Positions 43,841 to 53,386 of a DNA stretch of 64,000 bases are shown here, piece by piece. Position numbers and translations under genes: made by a program. The stretch is from Phycisphaerae bacterium (lineage in GTDB: Bacteria; Planctomycetota; Phycisphaerae; Sedimentisphaerales; Anaerobacaceae): contig JAUXAL010000004.1 of assembly GCA_030619925.1 (NCBI GenBank), forward strand, positions 1-64,000. The letters are read 5' to 3'. The stretch's first letter is position 1; every line of letters begins with the position of its first letter. Below the pieces are notes generated by a model, which had not been told where the DNA came from, did not search any database, and saw only the letters and a list, made by a program, of their open reading frames with translations.

Positions 43841-44848
43841 ATGGAGACCCTTGGAAACCAAAGAGCTGTCGTCGTAAAAGAGCGGATCGATAATATAAAC
43901 CCGTGCGCTTATTGCGGGACCAGACAAAGTCTGCGCTTATATCCAACCTATAGTATTTCGGGAGATAATTTCTATATTAACCGCTGCCTTGACTGCCGCG
44001 CGGTATTCTTGAGCCCCAGACCCACACAGAAGCAGTTAGACCAGGCTTATGATGATTCCTATTACGGCGAAGGAGAGGCGAAGTTTAGCGCATGCATCGA
44101 GAAAGTACTGGATTATTTCCGTTCGGCGCGTGCCCGCAGGATAAGCAGGTATATTAGCCCACCCGCCAAAATACTGGATATCGGCTGCGGCAATGGGAGA
44201 TTTCTTGGCTACTTGATTAATCAAGGGTTTGAGGGCTACGGCATAGAATTACCCGGAAAAGCCGCACAAAGGGCGGGGCAAATACCAGGCCTGAAGCTTA
44301 AAGTGGGCCGGCTGACAACAGAGGACTTCGGCGAAATTTTTTTTGATGCCATCTGCATGTGGCATGTTTTTGAGCACCTTACGGAGCCTAAAAAAACTTT
44401 GAAAGTTATCCAGAACATATTGAAGCCAGGTGGCTACCTGATGATGTCTTTGCCAAACATCGACAGTCTGCAGAGCAGATTATTCCGGGGAAAGTGGCTC
44501 CATTTAGACCCTCCCAAGCACCTGTTTTTTCTGGGAGCATCCGATTTGATTTCGGCAACGAAAGAGTTTGGTCTTGAATTAATTAAACAAAGGTATTTCT
44601 CGCTGGAACAAAATCCCTTTGGCATACAACAAAGTATCCTGAATTGTCTCCTGAGCCGAAGAGAAGTTCTTTTTGAAGCACTTAAAGGGAATGATACTTA
44701 TATAAAAGGGTATCCCCGATGCAGCATTACGTTGCAAAAAATGTTCTACTTGAGCAGCTTTCCCATATTTGCCTTCGTGGCTGCGCTGGAAGCGATTCTG
44801 AGAAGGGGCGGTACAATGGAACTGATTTTCAGGAAGGAAGAGACGTAA
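43841..44848 (+). CDS. SAM-dependent methyltransferase with N-terminal zinc ribbon
   Basis: 335 residues. Four cysteines at the N-terminus (PCAYCG and RCLDCRAVF) form a zinc finger often seen before Methyltransf_23 domains of surface-glycan loci. The SAM site is ILDIGCGNGRFLGYL, followed by GYGIELPG, CMWHVFEHLTEPKKTL and LKPGGYLMMSLPN. It probably methylates a sugar. AGGAG lies only two bases before the ATG, so the exact start is less sure. Confidence 0.88.
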   Translation: METLGNQRAVVVKERIDNINPCAYCGTRQSLRLYPTYSISGDNFYINRCLDCRAVFLSPRPTQKQLDQAYDDSYYGEGEAKFSACIEKVLDYFRSARARRISRYISPPAKILDIGCGNGRFLGYLINQGFEGYGIELPGKAAQRAGQIPGLKLKVGRLTTEDFGEIFFDAICMWHVFEHLTEPKKTLKVIQNILKPGGYLMMSLPNIDSLQSRLFRGKWLHLDPPKHLFFLGASDLISATKEFGLELIKQRYFSLEQNPFGIQQSILNCLLSRREVLFEALKGNDTYIKGYPRCSITLQKMFYLSSFPIFAFVAALEAILRRGGTMELIFRKEET

Positions 44849-44926
44849 TTGTTGTATCAATTTTTTCAGGGTAGTAGATTTCTGATTTAGTCAGGAACTG
44901 TTATAATACCCAGCGTCGGAGCTTAT

Positions 44927-45682
44927 ATGTTCGAAGATAAGAAAGTCGTTGTTGTCATGCCGGCCTACAATGCGGCCCAGATGCTTCGCAAGACCTATGA
45001 CGAGGTTATGGCCCAGAATATTGTGGACGTGGTCATTGTCGTTGACGATGCCAGTAGTGATGGAACTGCCGCTGTCGCCGCCAAGCTGCCTAACACAATA
45101 CTCCAGGTTCATCCGAACAATTGCGGCTATGGTGCCAATCAAAAAACCTGCTATACCCTCGCGCTACAACAAGGCGCAGATATCATTATTATGGTTCATC
45201 CCGATTATCAATACACACCCAGGTTGATACCCGCGATGGCATCGATGATTGGCAACGGCCTCTACCCCTGTGTGCTGGGGTCGAGAATTCTTGGCGGATA
45301 TGCCCTCAGAGGTGGAATGCCGTTGTGGAGGTATATTGCAAACCGGTTTCTAACCTTTATAGAAAATATCCTCACCGGCGCAAAACTCTCCGAATACCAT
45401 ACAGGCTACAGAGCATTTTCTCGCCAGCTTCTGGAACAATTACCACTCGGAGCCAATTCTGATGATTTCGTATTTGATAACCAGATGCTGGCACAAATAT
45501 TGTGGTATGGTCACACAATCGCAGAGGTCAGTTGTCCAACCAAATATTTCTCCGGAGCGTCTTCAATTAATCTTCAGCGAAGTATCAGGTATGGTTTTGG
45601 ATGTCTGTGGACAGCCTTGATATTTCGCCTTGCCAAAATGAATCTGGTCAAATCAAAGTTGTTCCCTGATGTAGATGGATAA
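44927..45682 (+). CDS. Family 2 glycosyltransferase, DPM1-like
   Basis: 251 residues, GGAG five bases before the ATG. Typical GT2: VVVVMPAYNAAQMLRKTYDE, VIVVDDASSDGT, and IIIMVHPDYQYTP at the donor site. There is no C-terminal membrane part beyond a weak hydrophobic stretch. Enzymes of this kind make polyprenyl-phosphate sugars or add sugars to lipid-linked glycans, which would feed the PMT- and GT87-type enzymes encoded close by. Confidence 0.9.
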   Translation: MFEDKKVVVVMPAYNAAQMLRKTYDEVMAQNIVDVVIVVDDASSDGTAAVAAKLPNTILQVHPNNCGYGANQKTCYTLALQQGADIIIMVHPDYQYTPRLIPAMASMIGNGLYPCVLGSRILGGYALRGGMPLWRYIANRFLTFIENILTGAKLSEYHTGYRAFSRQLLEQLPLGANSDDFVFDNQMLAQILWYGHTIAEVSCPTKYFSGASSINLQRSIRYGFGCLWTALIFRLAKMNLVKSKLFPDVDG

Positions 45683-45773
45683 AGCATCAAACAAATACCA
45701 CGGTTTTCTAATTTATCTGACTTGGCATTGATTTTTCCGGATACATAACTGTACATACTAAGCAGTTTGTTTG

Positions 45774-46988
45774 TTAGCCGTTACGACTAACTACGATAGT
45801 CTCGGTTGGGCCCAGTAGTCTATAGCATATTCCCCGCCAGCAGACGGTTTTGCCAAAAGCTGAAGAGACAATGAAAAACAGCAGCAGTAGCGACCATACC
45901 CAGCAGGCCAGGATATCAGCGGCCATAGCGAGCTTCATTTTGTGGCGGTCTTTTGTCAGCAATGTACCGACCATTCTCTGTCTCAGTATCGCCTGGCCCA
46001 TCTGACTTATAAAAAACAGGATAGGTACAGCAGCAAAAAGGAGAAGGTGTTCTTCTCCAATCACCGCGGCATAGACCGCCAGGGCGGCTGTGCCCCATAA
46101 GGTCAATACCGAATATAGACTGCCGCACAACCCGAACCACCAGATTCTTGGGGCGCTTATGCGAGTAGTCAGAAATTGCCGCCGGGCAAATCTAAAAAGC
46201 CCGCCCCACGTGGCCGATTCGTACGAAGCCGTGAGGCAGGAGGGGACGTAAGCGATTCTCAGGCCGGCTTTCTTAACGGCACAACTGAGGGACAAATCAT
46301 CGCTGAAGGCTCTTGGCCAGATCTTGTCAAGCCCGACTTGCCGAAAGACCTCGGTGCGAATGGCCATAGAACCACCCCAGGCTTGATTGAAACGGCCCGG
46401 GCCAAGCAGCTGGACTACCTTGGCATTTATTGCTGAAAGCGCCAGGGAGGCGAGGTTGTTTTTTTTAGGCACAAACCAGCGATGCCCACTGGTGACACCC
46501 AGTTTGGGGTCGCGTAGATAATGTACTATTTGGTCGAGCCAATCAGGACGGAGGCACACATCTGAATCGGCAAAGGCCATTACTTCAACGTCATCGCCAA
46601 TGCGCTCGTAGCAGCAGAGCAAATTATGAATTTTTTGACTACAGAATTGGCTTTGGCCCGCAACAAATATTTGCACATCCCGGGCCTTTGAGCTTCGGCT
46701 CAGTTGGTCTTTTAAGCGGCACAGATGGTCGTAGGCCGGATCCGCCTTATCGGCAACGACAAACCACAGAAGATAATCATCGTAGTCCTGATTAAAAAAG
46801 GAAGCAATATTTTTTTCAAATGCAAGCTCCAGGCCTTTGCAGGGTACGATAAGGGCGGTGTGCGGCTGATAGGCAGCGTGTGGCTTTTTGGGCTGGGCTA
46901 ATGCATCACGATAATTGCGGCGTATGTGGTGTAAGAAAACCAGTTGTGATAAAATTAGCAGCAACGCGATATAAAAATAGTAGTCCAT
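45774..46988 (-). CDS. Membrane glycosyltransferase, ceramide-glucosyltransferase/HpnI-like (GT21/GT2)
   Basis: 404 residues: one N-terminal helix (3-22), a GT-A domain (40-280) and three or four C-terminal helices. Processive-type motifs: IVPCKG (D1 region), FADSDVCLRPDWLD (D2), AFSDDLSLSCAVKKAG (D3) and RRQFLTTR (the Q/RxxRW counterpart). Relatives glucosylate ceramide or modify hopanoids. It starts 3 bp after the stop of the O-antigen-ligase-like gene, so both are in one transcript. Confidence 0.85.
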   Translation of the reverse strand: MDYYFYIALLLILSQLVFLHHIRRNYRDALAQPKKPHAAYQPHTALIVPCKGLELAFEKNIASFFNQDYDDYLLWFVVADKADPAYDHLCRLKDQLSRSSKARDVQIFVAGQSQFCSQKIHNLLCCYERIGDDVEVMAFADSDVCLRPDWLDQIVHYLRDPKLGVTSGHRWFVPKKNNLASLALSAINAKVVQLLGPGRFNQAWGGSMAIRTEVFRQVGLDKIWPRAFSDDLSLSCAVKKAGLRIAYVPSCLTASYESATWGGLFRFARRQFLTTRISAPRIWWFGLCGSLYSVLTLWGTAALAVYAAVIGEEHLLLFAAVPILFFISQMGQAILRQRMVGTLLTKDRHKMKLAMAADILACWVWSLLLLFFIVSSAFGKTVCWRGICYRLLGPTETIVVSRNG

Positions 46989-46991
46989 TTC

Positions 46992-48245
46992 TTATAATAC
47001 CAGTCCTAATAAAAAGCATAGATTAAGCAAAATTTCTGAATCGTGAGAACTTTGGTGAGTAAGACCGCCTATGCAAAAAGAAATAACCGCTATCAGCACA
47101 CCTAAAACCAAACTCTTCTCAAAGGTTGAATCACAGCTTTTGTATTTTGAGATTAAAAGGCGAAAGACCGTAAAAAAGAAAAAAAGCAACGCTAAGAAAC
47201 CTGCGATCCCCATTGTAGCCAAGTAGTCAAAATAAATGCTGTGAGCGTGGTTGAAAGTGCAGTTCTTAAAAAATTCCTCTTTAACTTCTTCGGAAAGATA
47301 ATTGGGTAATTCTTTTTGGTATCGGTGAGGTCCTACGCCGAACAGTGGGTGTTCGGTAAACATCTGCCAGGAGGCTTTCCACTTATACAAGCGTCTTAAA
47401 TTAGAAGCAGCTGCGCGAGGCACCTGCTTGTCAAAAGGCCGCAAGAGACTTGTGACAGCTTTTCCCGGCCCGGAATTTGGAAAGTAAGTAAACAAAACTG
47501 AAGCAATCAATATAAGTGTGACCGCAGAAGTAGCTAAAAAAAGCCACTTTCGCTTTATGATAAAGAATAAGGCCAAGCCAGCGATAAAACCTATCCAAGC
47601 TCCACGAGTACAGGTAAAAAACAGAGCAAGAACACCGACTGTAAAGGTCAATACTGAAAGGATAGACGTGCGCTTGTAATCTTTCGATCCTATTAGCGAT
47701 AGACCTACGCCTAAAAACATCAATGCGACATGACCAAAAGTTATACAGCCAAAAAACCCACCTGGACGAATGGTTCCTCTGAAATATTCTATGATAGTCC
47801 ACGCAGAAGCTATAATTGCGCCTAAAAGCCAAACATCTATCAGGCGTTTTTTTTCGATTTCGGAGTTCAGACTATTGGTTAAGACGAGAAACAGTCCTAC
47901 GAGAATGGGCTTTTTTAGAATCTTGGCGCTTTCCAAGGGAGAGGGTGAAAAGAGAATCGCTGCAATATATACTATCGCAAAGACTATGATGGGAATTTCC
48001 AATTTGGTGCGGCGAAAAGGCTTTTTGGAGGCGACCATATTTGTTAGGCAGACCGCAAAGGCCAGAGCATAGAAAGTCTGGGACAACGTAATGGAAAGTG
48101 GCAGCGAAAACGCTAATAAAATAAAAAGAAAAACCTGGAACTTATCTAATGTGTCGCTGTTCATTGTCGCGTAAAGCTTTTGCACTAACACACGCGTACG
48201 ATGTTGGCCGATCTTTCTACAAAAGAATCCCTTTAGCTTTGTCAT
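46992..48245 (-). CDS. O-antigen ligase-like membrane protein (Wzy_C/WaaL)
   Basis: 417 residues from ATG 48245; a TTG at 48284 and an ATG at 48164 are other options, none with a good ribosome binding site. About ten helices. A large periplasmic loop holds WKASWQMFTEHPLFGVGPHRY and the histidine segment FNHAHSIYFDYLATMGIAGF, the Wzy_C signature. It would join polysaccharide to lipid A-core or polymerise repeat units in the periplasm. Confidence 0.85.
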   Translation of the reverse strand: MTKLKGFFCRKIGQHRTRVLVQKLYATMNSDTLDKFQVFLFILLAFSLPLSITLSQTFYALAFAVCLTNMVASKKPFRRTKLEIPIIVFAIVYIAAILFSPSPLESAKILKKPILVGLFLVLTNSLNSEIEKKRLIDVWLLGAIIASAWTIIEYFRGTIRPGGFFGCITFGHVALMFLGVGLSLIGSKDYKRTSILSVLTFTVGVLALFFTCTRGAWIGFIAGLALFFIIKRKWLFLATSAVTLILIASVLFTYFPNSGPGKAVTSLLRPFDKQVPRAAASNLRRLYKWKASWQMFTEHPLFGVGPHRYQKELPNYLSEEVKEEFFKNCTFNHAHSIYFDYLATMGIAGFLALLFFFFTVFRLLISKYKSCDSTFEKSLVLGVLIAVISFCIGGLTHQSSHDSEILLNLCFLLGLVL

Positions 48246-48276
48246 AATCAGTAGGTATTTAGTAAAGAGCAGGGTT

Positions 48277-49083
48277 TTATTCAATAAACATTACTTCTCT
48301 TAGCCATTTTGATGGGTTGGCATCCCGATGAGATATCCTTGATCGAAGAACTTTGTATTTTATTTTAGTAAACCCTTTTATGTCGTCGTTAAGAACAGAA
48401 TAGGGAAGCAGCCTGCTTAGTTTTTGATAAAGTTTAATTTTTGGGTGTTTGAATTTCCAACCGATATTTGAATCTTTGAAGTATTGGGACCAGCCTATGG
48501 AACCGCACATGCCCGCAGGACCAAAATGTTTTGAAAGAAGAACATCCTCCAAAAAAACTCTGATAGTTCCTTCAAAATTATGCAAAACATCATGTATCGC
48601 TATAATTGCCCCATTCGATAAAAATCGAGAAAACATATCAAAGTCTGACTTCGTCCCGGCATATGTGTGGTCACCATCGATCCAGAGTAGCCTAATATCC
48701 CTATTCCAGATTTTAGCAAGTTCCCGAGAGCGCTTGCGATGAAATTCAACATGTTTTTCAACACCTGCATTCCTCAGATTGGTTTGAAAGTCCCCCGAAC
48801 TTGATTCTTGCCCTTTCAAATCAGGGTCGGTAGTTGCCGGTGAGGTTAAAGGGTCGACGGCCACGACTCTGGTCTTGGCGGTCAGTGACGCGCCTTTAGC
48901 AAGTATTACAGTTGACTTACCCTTGAAACTTCCTATCTCCAGTATTTCTCCTTCGGCGGTTGGGCAGGCCGCCAATAATGCAAGGAACTTCATTTCTTTC
49001 TCAGAAAGAAGTCCTTCTATGTTCTTCGTGGTTTCGATGAGTCGAGCTGTAAAATTCTCAAAATCTTTAGGTAATGATATCAC
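48277..49083 (-). CDS. Class I SAM-dependent methyltransferase (Methyltransf_24 type)
   Basis: 268 residues with a GTG start at 49083, fixed by AAGGAGGT seven bases upstream. ILEIGSFKGKSTVILAKGA is the SAM motif, RVVAVDPLTSP follows, and LLWIDGDHTYAGTKSDFDMF is the conserved metal-type motif of this family. It acts on a sugar or related small molecule. The 3' end abuts or overlaps the start of the ligase-like gene. Confidence 0.87.
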   Translation of the reverse strand: MISLPKDFENFTARLIETTKNIEGLLSEKEMKFLALLAACPTAEGEILEIGSFKGKSTVILAKGASLTAKTRVVAVDPLTSPATTDPDLKGQESSSGDFQTNLRNAGVEKHVEFHRKRSRELAKIWNRDIRLLWIDGDHTYAGTKSDFDMFSRFLSNGAIIAIHDVLHNFEGTIRVFLEDVLLSKHFGPAGMCGSIGWSQYFKDSNIGWKFKHPKIKLYQKLSRLLPYSVLNDDIKGFTKIKYKVLRSRISHRDANPSKWLREVMFIE

Positions 49084-49095
49084 TGAAAAACCTCC

Positions 49096-49566
49096 TTAGA
49101 ATTTCTCGACAAAAATTCGCATAATTCCTTCATCATATTCACCGGAGGTTCTATGTCTTCTTGCAAATTCCATTTTTGCAGTAAAAGTCCGCTTGTGATC
49201 AGGATTGAATTTTGACGGGAAAACTCCCTGTTCATACAAATCCTCATCAGGAACTGTAAACACCAAATAGCCGCCTTCCTTTACAAGGGCAAACCAATTC
49301 TTCAAGGCCACTACCGGGTCGCTCATATCTTCTAAACAGTTAGAACTATAGACAAAATCATAGCTGCCCTCGTCTCTGTATTTGTTTATATATTGCGCGT
49401 CCCCGTCTTGAATGTCAAATGGCTCAATTGATGTGATTCCCTTAAACCATCTTTTTCTTAATATATCATTTCCACATCCTATATCGATTCCTTTTCCAAC
49501 AAAAGCTCTTTCTTTCAACAAATAAGACCTTTTTCTTCGTCTCTTGGCTTTAGCAGTTTCCCGCAT
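49096..49566 (-). CDS. SAM-dependent methyltransferase (Methyltransf_11 type)
   Basis: 156 residues, short for the fold. Basic N-terminus (MRETAKAKRRRKRSYLL), SAM motif GIDIGCGNDILRKRWF, then FVYSSNCLEDMSDPVVALKN and VKEGGYLVFTVPDEDLYEQG. It ends soon after strand 5, so it may be a minimal form. It is 12 bp upstream of the Methyltransf_24 gene on the same strand. Confidence 0.83.
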   Translation of the reverse strand: MRETAKAKRRRKRSYLLKERAFVGKGIDIGCGNDILRKRWFKGITSIEPFDIQDGDAQYINKYRDEGSYDFVYSSNCLEDMSDPVVALKNWFALVKEGGYLVFTVPDEDLYEQGVFPSKFNPDHKRTFTAKMEFARRHRTSGEYDEGIMRIFVEKF

Positions 49567-49632
49567 AGTTATTTTGCTCCTTACTCTTACTATTTCACCA
49601 GCGCGGTTTACCGCGTCCGCTGCATTTTAATG

Positions 49633-50410
49633 TTAGATTTTACTGAAAGGTTTAAAGTTTTTCATACGTAGGCTCATTTTTATTTTTCTTATTAACAGAC
49701 TAAGATACAATTTCTTAAATAATTTTAACTTTTCCTTGACGGTCGCAAAGCTAAAGTCTTGATTGTGAGGAATATACCAGTTATTGCCCCCCGTGCGTTT
49801 TACCAGCTTATAACCACATTTTTTTAGATATCTATGTTTATCTAAAAAAACTAGTGAATCTTCTATCAATATAAGCTTTGGTCTGTATCTGTTTACATCA
49901 AAACCTTTCAGCACATCAATCTCAGTGCCTTCTACATCTATTGATAAAAAGTCTATTTCCTGAACATTATTCTCTTCTAAGATTGAGTCCAAAGTAACCA
50001 CTTTAATTTTAATTTTTTCATATTTTTCGAATCCAACATTATCTACTTCTACTTCATAGCGCTGCCTTTTCAGAAGCCACTTCACCATTAATAAAGGGTA
50101 TATTTAGCTCTGCACTTCCTACTTTATCTGGCGAACTGCAAGCCACGGAATACAGCTTACTATTTAGCCTTTTTCTTTTTATTTCTTCTGCAAAACCAGG
50201 ATTGGGTTCAACTAAGATTCCAGACCAGCCTATTTCTTCTAGATGGAATGTCTGGGAAGACACAGAAGCCGGTTCATTTGCCCCAACCTCGACAAAAAAA
50301 CCGTTTTTTTTATGGTCGAAATAGGCTCTAACTAGCTCTTTTTCTTGCTTTAACACTTCTTTGTCCACTTCATTTAGAATTTGCCACACCCCTGTTTTGC
50401 TATCGGTCAT
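49633..50410 (-). pseudogene. FkbM-family methyltransferase broken by a frameshift
   Basis: Two overlapping frames make one protein. Residues from 50410 give FFVEVGANEPASVSSQTFHL and ILVEPNPGFAEEIKRKR; the second frame, open from about 50088 to 49633, gives TLDSILEENNVQEIDFLSID then VEGTEIDVLKGF, the classic FkbM ending. The shift lies at about 50050-50090. The first half stops a few codons later at ...ASEKAAL. It could be a true mutation or an assembly error. Confidence 0.8.
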
Positions 50411-50622
50411 ATCTCTTGTCCTATCAATAATAATACAATATGTTTATTTGGCAACGTACTTTAATAGAAATAAAATGTCAACGATTAAGGTGTTATTAAA
50501 TAAAACAATAAGATTTTCTCCGTTTATCATCTTGATTATTAAATATGGATAAAGTAAAATCTCTACAATGGTAACAAGCTATTACAAAAATATCAAGTGC
50601 TAATGTTTATACGGTTTGCGTT

Positions 50623-51780
50623 TTGAAAAAATCTTTCTTCAAAAATTTCTATAACAATATCACTGCTCTGCCTATACCCTACGACTCTTCTGCGATATTA
50701 GGCAAAAAGTATTTCGAAACCGAAATTTTCAAAACCCTTCGTCGCTTCTCCCGTAGATATTTAAATCTCTTCATCAAAGGCCAATGCAAACTCGAACAAG
50801 CCCACATTCTCTCTGAACACAAAAAAATCTTATGGATTTTTCTGAGCATGCCTCAAATAGGTGATTCTTTGATGGATCTATCCAGCCGTATTTTACTTTC
50901 CAACAAAAAAGTGGATATTTTTTCTCAGCCTGTTGTATGTAACCTGATGAAATATGATCAATACTTTAACGAATTGATTTCTAACCAAGAAGATTTAAGA
51001 AACAGACATTATGATTTGATTATTATAGATGCATTTATAAGCAAAAGCCTAAGAATAAAAAACAAATATTTCAAGAAGATTCCCTTTGTTTCTATGGCAA
51101 GGTTTTTTGGTGGGCCTGAATTTAACCGTACATTGTTTAGTTTTAGCAGAATGCATGATTTATTGAAAACATCAAATACTATTGAAGATATAAAAAAAGA
51201 TGCGAAATTAACCCTTGCTCTGCCGCAAAATTTAAACCAGCAAATCAAACACTCCAGTAAAATAATAACGATTGCCGTAGGCGGCGTACATCCATTCAAA
51301 ACTTACGCGAAATGGGATAGGGTAATCGCCCGGTTAATTGAAGAATATCCTGATTTTAAATTTATAATAGTAGGCAGCAAAAACGGTATCGAGGACGGCA
51401 AAAAAATCCAGCAGGCCTGTGCTGTTGACAATTACGTCGGCAAACTCTCAATCTTTGAAACAGCCAACATCATCAAGCAGTCAGATTTATTTATCTGCGC
51501 CGACGGAGGATTGATGCATATCGCAAATGCAATGAACACACCTGTTTTGGCGCTTTTTGCAAATGATATTTGGCCTCAAACAAAAACAACAGGTCTTAAA
51601 AACTCAAAAGCCTTATATCACACCGAATCAGTTAATCGGATAGCTCCTGAAAAAATACTATCAGCTTTTGACGAGGCAATATTTAATCTGCAGGGACACA
51701 TCGCCCTGCCTCCTTTGTGTCAGGTAGCCACCAGGCACTCTAGCCAGATGTTCCGTGAGCGTTATATGTCGAAACAATAA
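50623..51780 (+). CDS. Family 9 glycosyltransferase
   Basis: 385 residues from a TTG at 50623; the start is uncertain. IGDSLMDLSSRILLSNKKVDIFS is the acceptor-side beginning (as IGDSLMDLSS), ITIAVGGVHPFKTYAKW and FICADGGLMHIANAMNTPVL form the nucleotide-sugar site of GT9. Base composition is much more AT-rich than in neighbouring genes and suggests a different origin. The last about 19 codons are inside a 269-bp duplicated segment (51721-51989), so the original C-terminus may have been replaced. Confidence 0.82.
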   Translation: MKKSFFKNFYNNITALPIPYDSSAILGKKYFETEIFKTLRRFSRRYLNLFIKGQCKLEQAHILSEHKKILWIFLSMPQIGDSLMDLSSRILLSNKKVDIFSQPVVCNLMKYDQYFNELISNQEDLRNRHYDLIIIDAFISKSLRIKNKYFKKIPFVSMARFFGGPEFNRTLFSFSRMHDLLKTSNTIEDIKKDAKLTLALPQNLNQQIKHSSKIITIAVGGVHPFKTYAKWDRVIARLIEEYPDFKFIIVGSKNGIEDGKKIQQACAVDNYVGKLSIFETANIIKQSDLFICADGGLMHIANAMNTPVLALFANDIWPQTKTTGLKNSKALYHTESVNRIAPEKILSAFDEAIFNLQGHIALPPLCQVATRHSSQMFRERYMSKQ

Positions 51781-51989
51781 TCGCAGCCGTCGTCGTCAAT
51801 CTTCTCGCTCCTTCATTTCAACGCACTTCATATATTTATAAAAGCTCCCGACAGCATTTGAAAATGCTATAACAAGGCCCATCCAGCCGTCCAGAATCCC
51901 CATTTTCAAAAAATACTTCTTAACAAAAACCAATGTGCTGTGGCTCAATGCAGTGCAGCAGGAACAATTTTTACCTTCCGCTACCAAAA
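51721..51989. repeat. 269-bp segmental duplication, copy 1
   Basis: Same length and order as 53118-53386, with scattered substitutions. It covers the 3' end of the GT9 gene and a truncated WaaE-like tail. Confidence 0.8.
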
Positions 51990-51990
51990 T
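51796..51990 (-). pseudogene. Truncated copy of the WaaE-like glycosyltransferase C-terminus
   Basis: Reads LVAEGKNCSCCTALSHSTLV then FVKKYFLKMGILDGWMGLVI and the matching end VEMKERED. The intact gene at 53192 has LVAEGTRCSCCTALSHSTLA...ILDGWMGLVI...VEMKEQQK. Upstream the frame is lost in a methyltransferase fragment. Confidence 0.75.
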
Positions 51991-52147
51991 CCAAAATGTT
52001 CTTCTTATCGTTAAGCAGGCGTATTATTTTTAATGTGCTCTTATCTTGGCGCACTTGTCCTTTAGAAGTTTCTGAGGTGTATATATTATCCCAATATTCT
52101 TTTGTATTTGGACTGAGTATTTTTTTAACTAATTTTACCAAACTCAT
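51971..52147 (-). pseudogene. Truncated methyltransferase, N-terminal 58 codons
   Basis: Reads MSLVKLVKKILSPNTKEYWD, continuing to LLNDKKNILDFGSG, the start of a SAM-binding motif (LDFGSGxG), then stops. It is cut exactly where the WaaE-like tail begins; both share the junction TTTTGGTAGCGGAAGG. Confidence 0.6.
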
Positions 52148-52256
52148 TTTAGTGATCCTACGGAGAAGGGCGCCTGTATCACCTCCGGTTTTTGCTCACC
52201 CACTTTACCGAAGCGTTCAGGTCATCAAGGACCAACGCTATCTGGTTAGCTTCTCC

Positions 52257-52988
52257 TCACTTTTTTAGAAATAGCGAACCAAAAGTATATGAATAATATC
52301 TTTTCCTGTTCCTCAGCTTAAAACGTGTTCCTGTATCAAGAAAATTATGATTGCCCACGACATCTAACCCTGAAATTCTTATCAACTTTTCAACATCAGA
52401 TGGTTTGCGCAATGGGTTTTCTGTTGGTGCCTCTTCCCCGTAATCAAAAGTGATGACCATAACACCTCCATCAGCAAGCAAATCAGCCATTTTTCTTAAT
52501 ACCGAATGCTGACAATCAGTGTTAAGGTGTTCTATAGTACAGAAAGTGATAATGTATTCGAACATCCCCCACTCAGCTGGGACTTCAGATTCACAAAGGT
52601 TTACAGTTGACCCCCTTAATTTCCATCCCATTCTCTTAGAAATCCTGTTTGTATGTTCAGTAAGTTTTTCATTAATATCAACGCTGGTTACTTCAGTTCC
52701 TTTTTCCGCAAGATAAAAAACCGGTAAAGTTGCCCCGCCGCCAAAATCAAGTACTCTTTTTTCTGATTTTATATCAAGGTGAGCCAGAGAACGTGCATAT
52801 TCCCACATCTTATACCATCTTACATAGTAACGCCTCTTCAAAACACCATTTGCAGCAAATGGTATCCCCCTTAGAAACAATTTTTTGCTGTACCAGCTAA
52901 GTTCCTTTTTCATTGAAGCTACCAAAGGATCCCCAAAATCCGCCTTATCCATTGTTTTATTATAAATCATATTTTCATCGATTAGCAC
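52257..52988 (-). CDS. SAM-dependent methyltransferase
   Basis: 243 residues. RVLDFGGGATLPVFYLAEKG is the SAM motif, VTSVDINEKL the acidic loop, FEYIITFCTIEHL and LLADGGVMVITFDYGEEAP later motifs. It is complete, unlike the fragment that follows it. It probably methylates a core or O-antigen sugar. The first ATGs are close together (MLIDENM), so the start is approximate. Confidence 0.85.
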   Translation of the reverse strand: MLIDENMIYNKTMDKADFGDPLVASMKKELSWYSKKLFLRGIPFAANGVLKRRYYVRWYKMWEYARSLAHLDIKSEKRVLDFGGGATLPVFYLAEKGTEVTSVDINEKLTEHTNRISKRMGWKLRGSTVNLCESEVPAEWGMFEYIITFCTIEHLNTDCQHSVLRKMADLLADGGVMVITFDYGEEAPTENPLRKPSDVEKLIRISGLDVVGNHNFLDTGTRFKLRNRKRYYSYTFGSLFLKK

Positions 52989-53117
52989 TTAAGTTAATCT
53001 CCTTTGTCCCTTTAGTCCCTGAAATTATGATTATACGCGATGATAGGAACAACGCCAACTCATCTTCCCTGAAAAGTCAAGGGAACAAATCAGTTCATCT
53101 GCTGGCCTGCTTTGGAT

Positions 53118-53386
53118 CAGGTAGCCTTCAAGCACTATGGCCAAGTGTTCGTGGCCATTATATGTCGAAACAATAACCGCAACTGTAGGTGTCATTTCTG
53201 TTGCTCCTTCATTTCAACGCACTTCACATACCGATAAAAGACCCCGACGGCATTTGAATACGCTATAACAAGCCCCATCCAGCCGTCCAGAATCCCCATT
53301 TTCAAAAAATACGTCTTAACGAAAGCCAATGTACTGTGGCTCAATGCAGTGCAGCAGGAACAGCGTGTACCTTCTGCGACCAAAAC
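53118..53386. repeat. 269-bp segmental duplication, copy 2
   Basis: Counterpart of 51721-51989. Here it carries the 3' end of the intact WaaE-like gene and its downstream flank. Confidence 0.8.
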
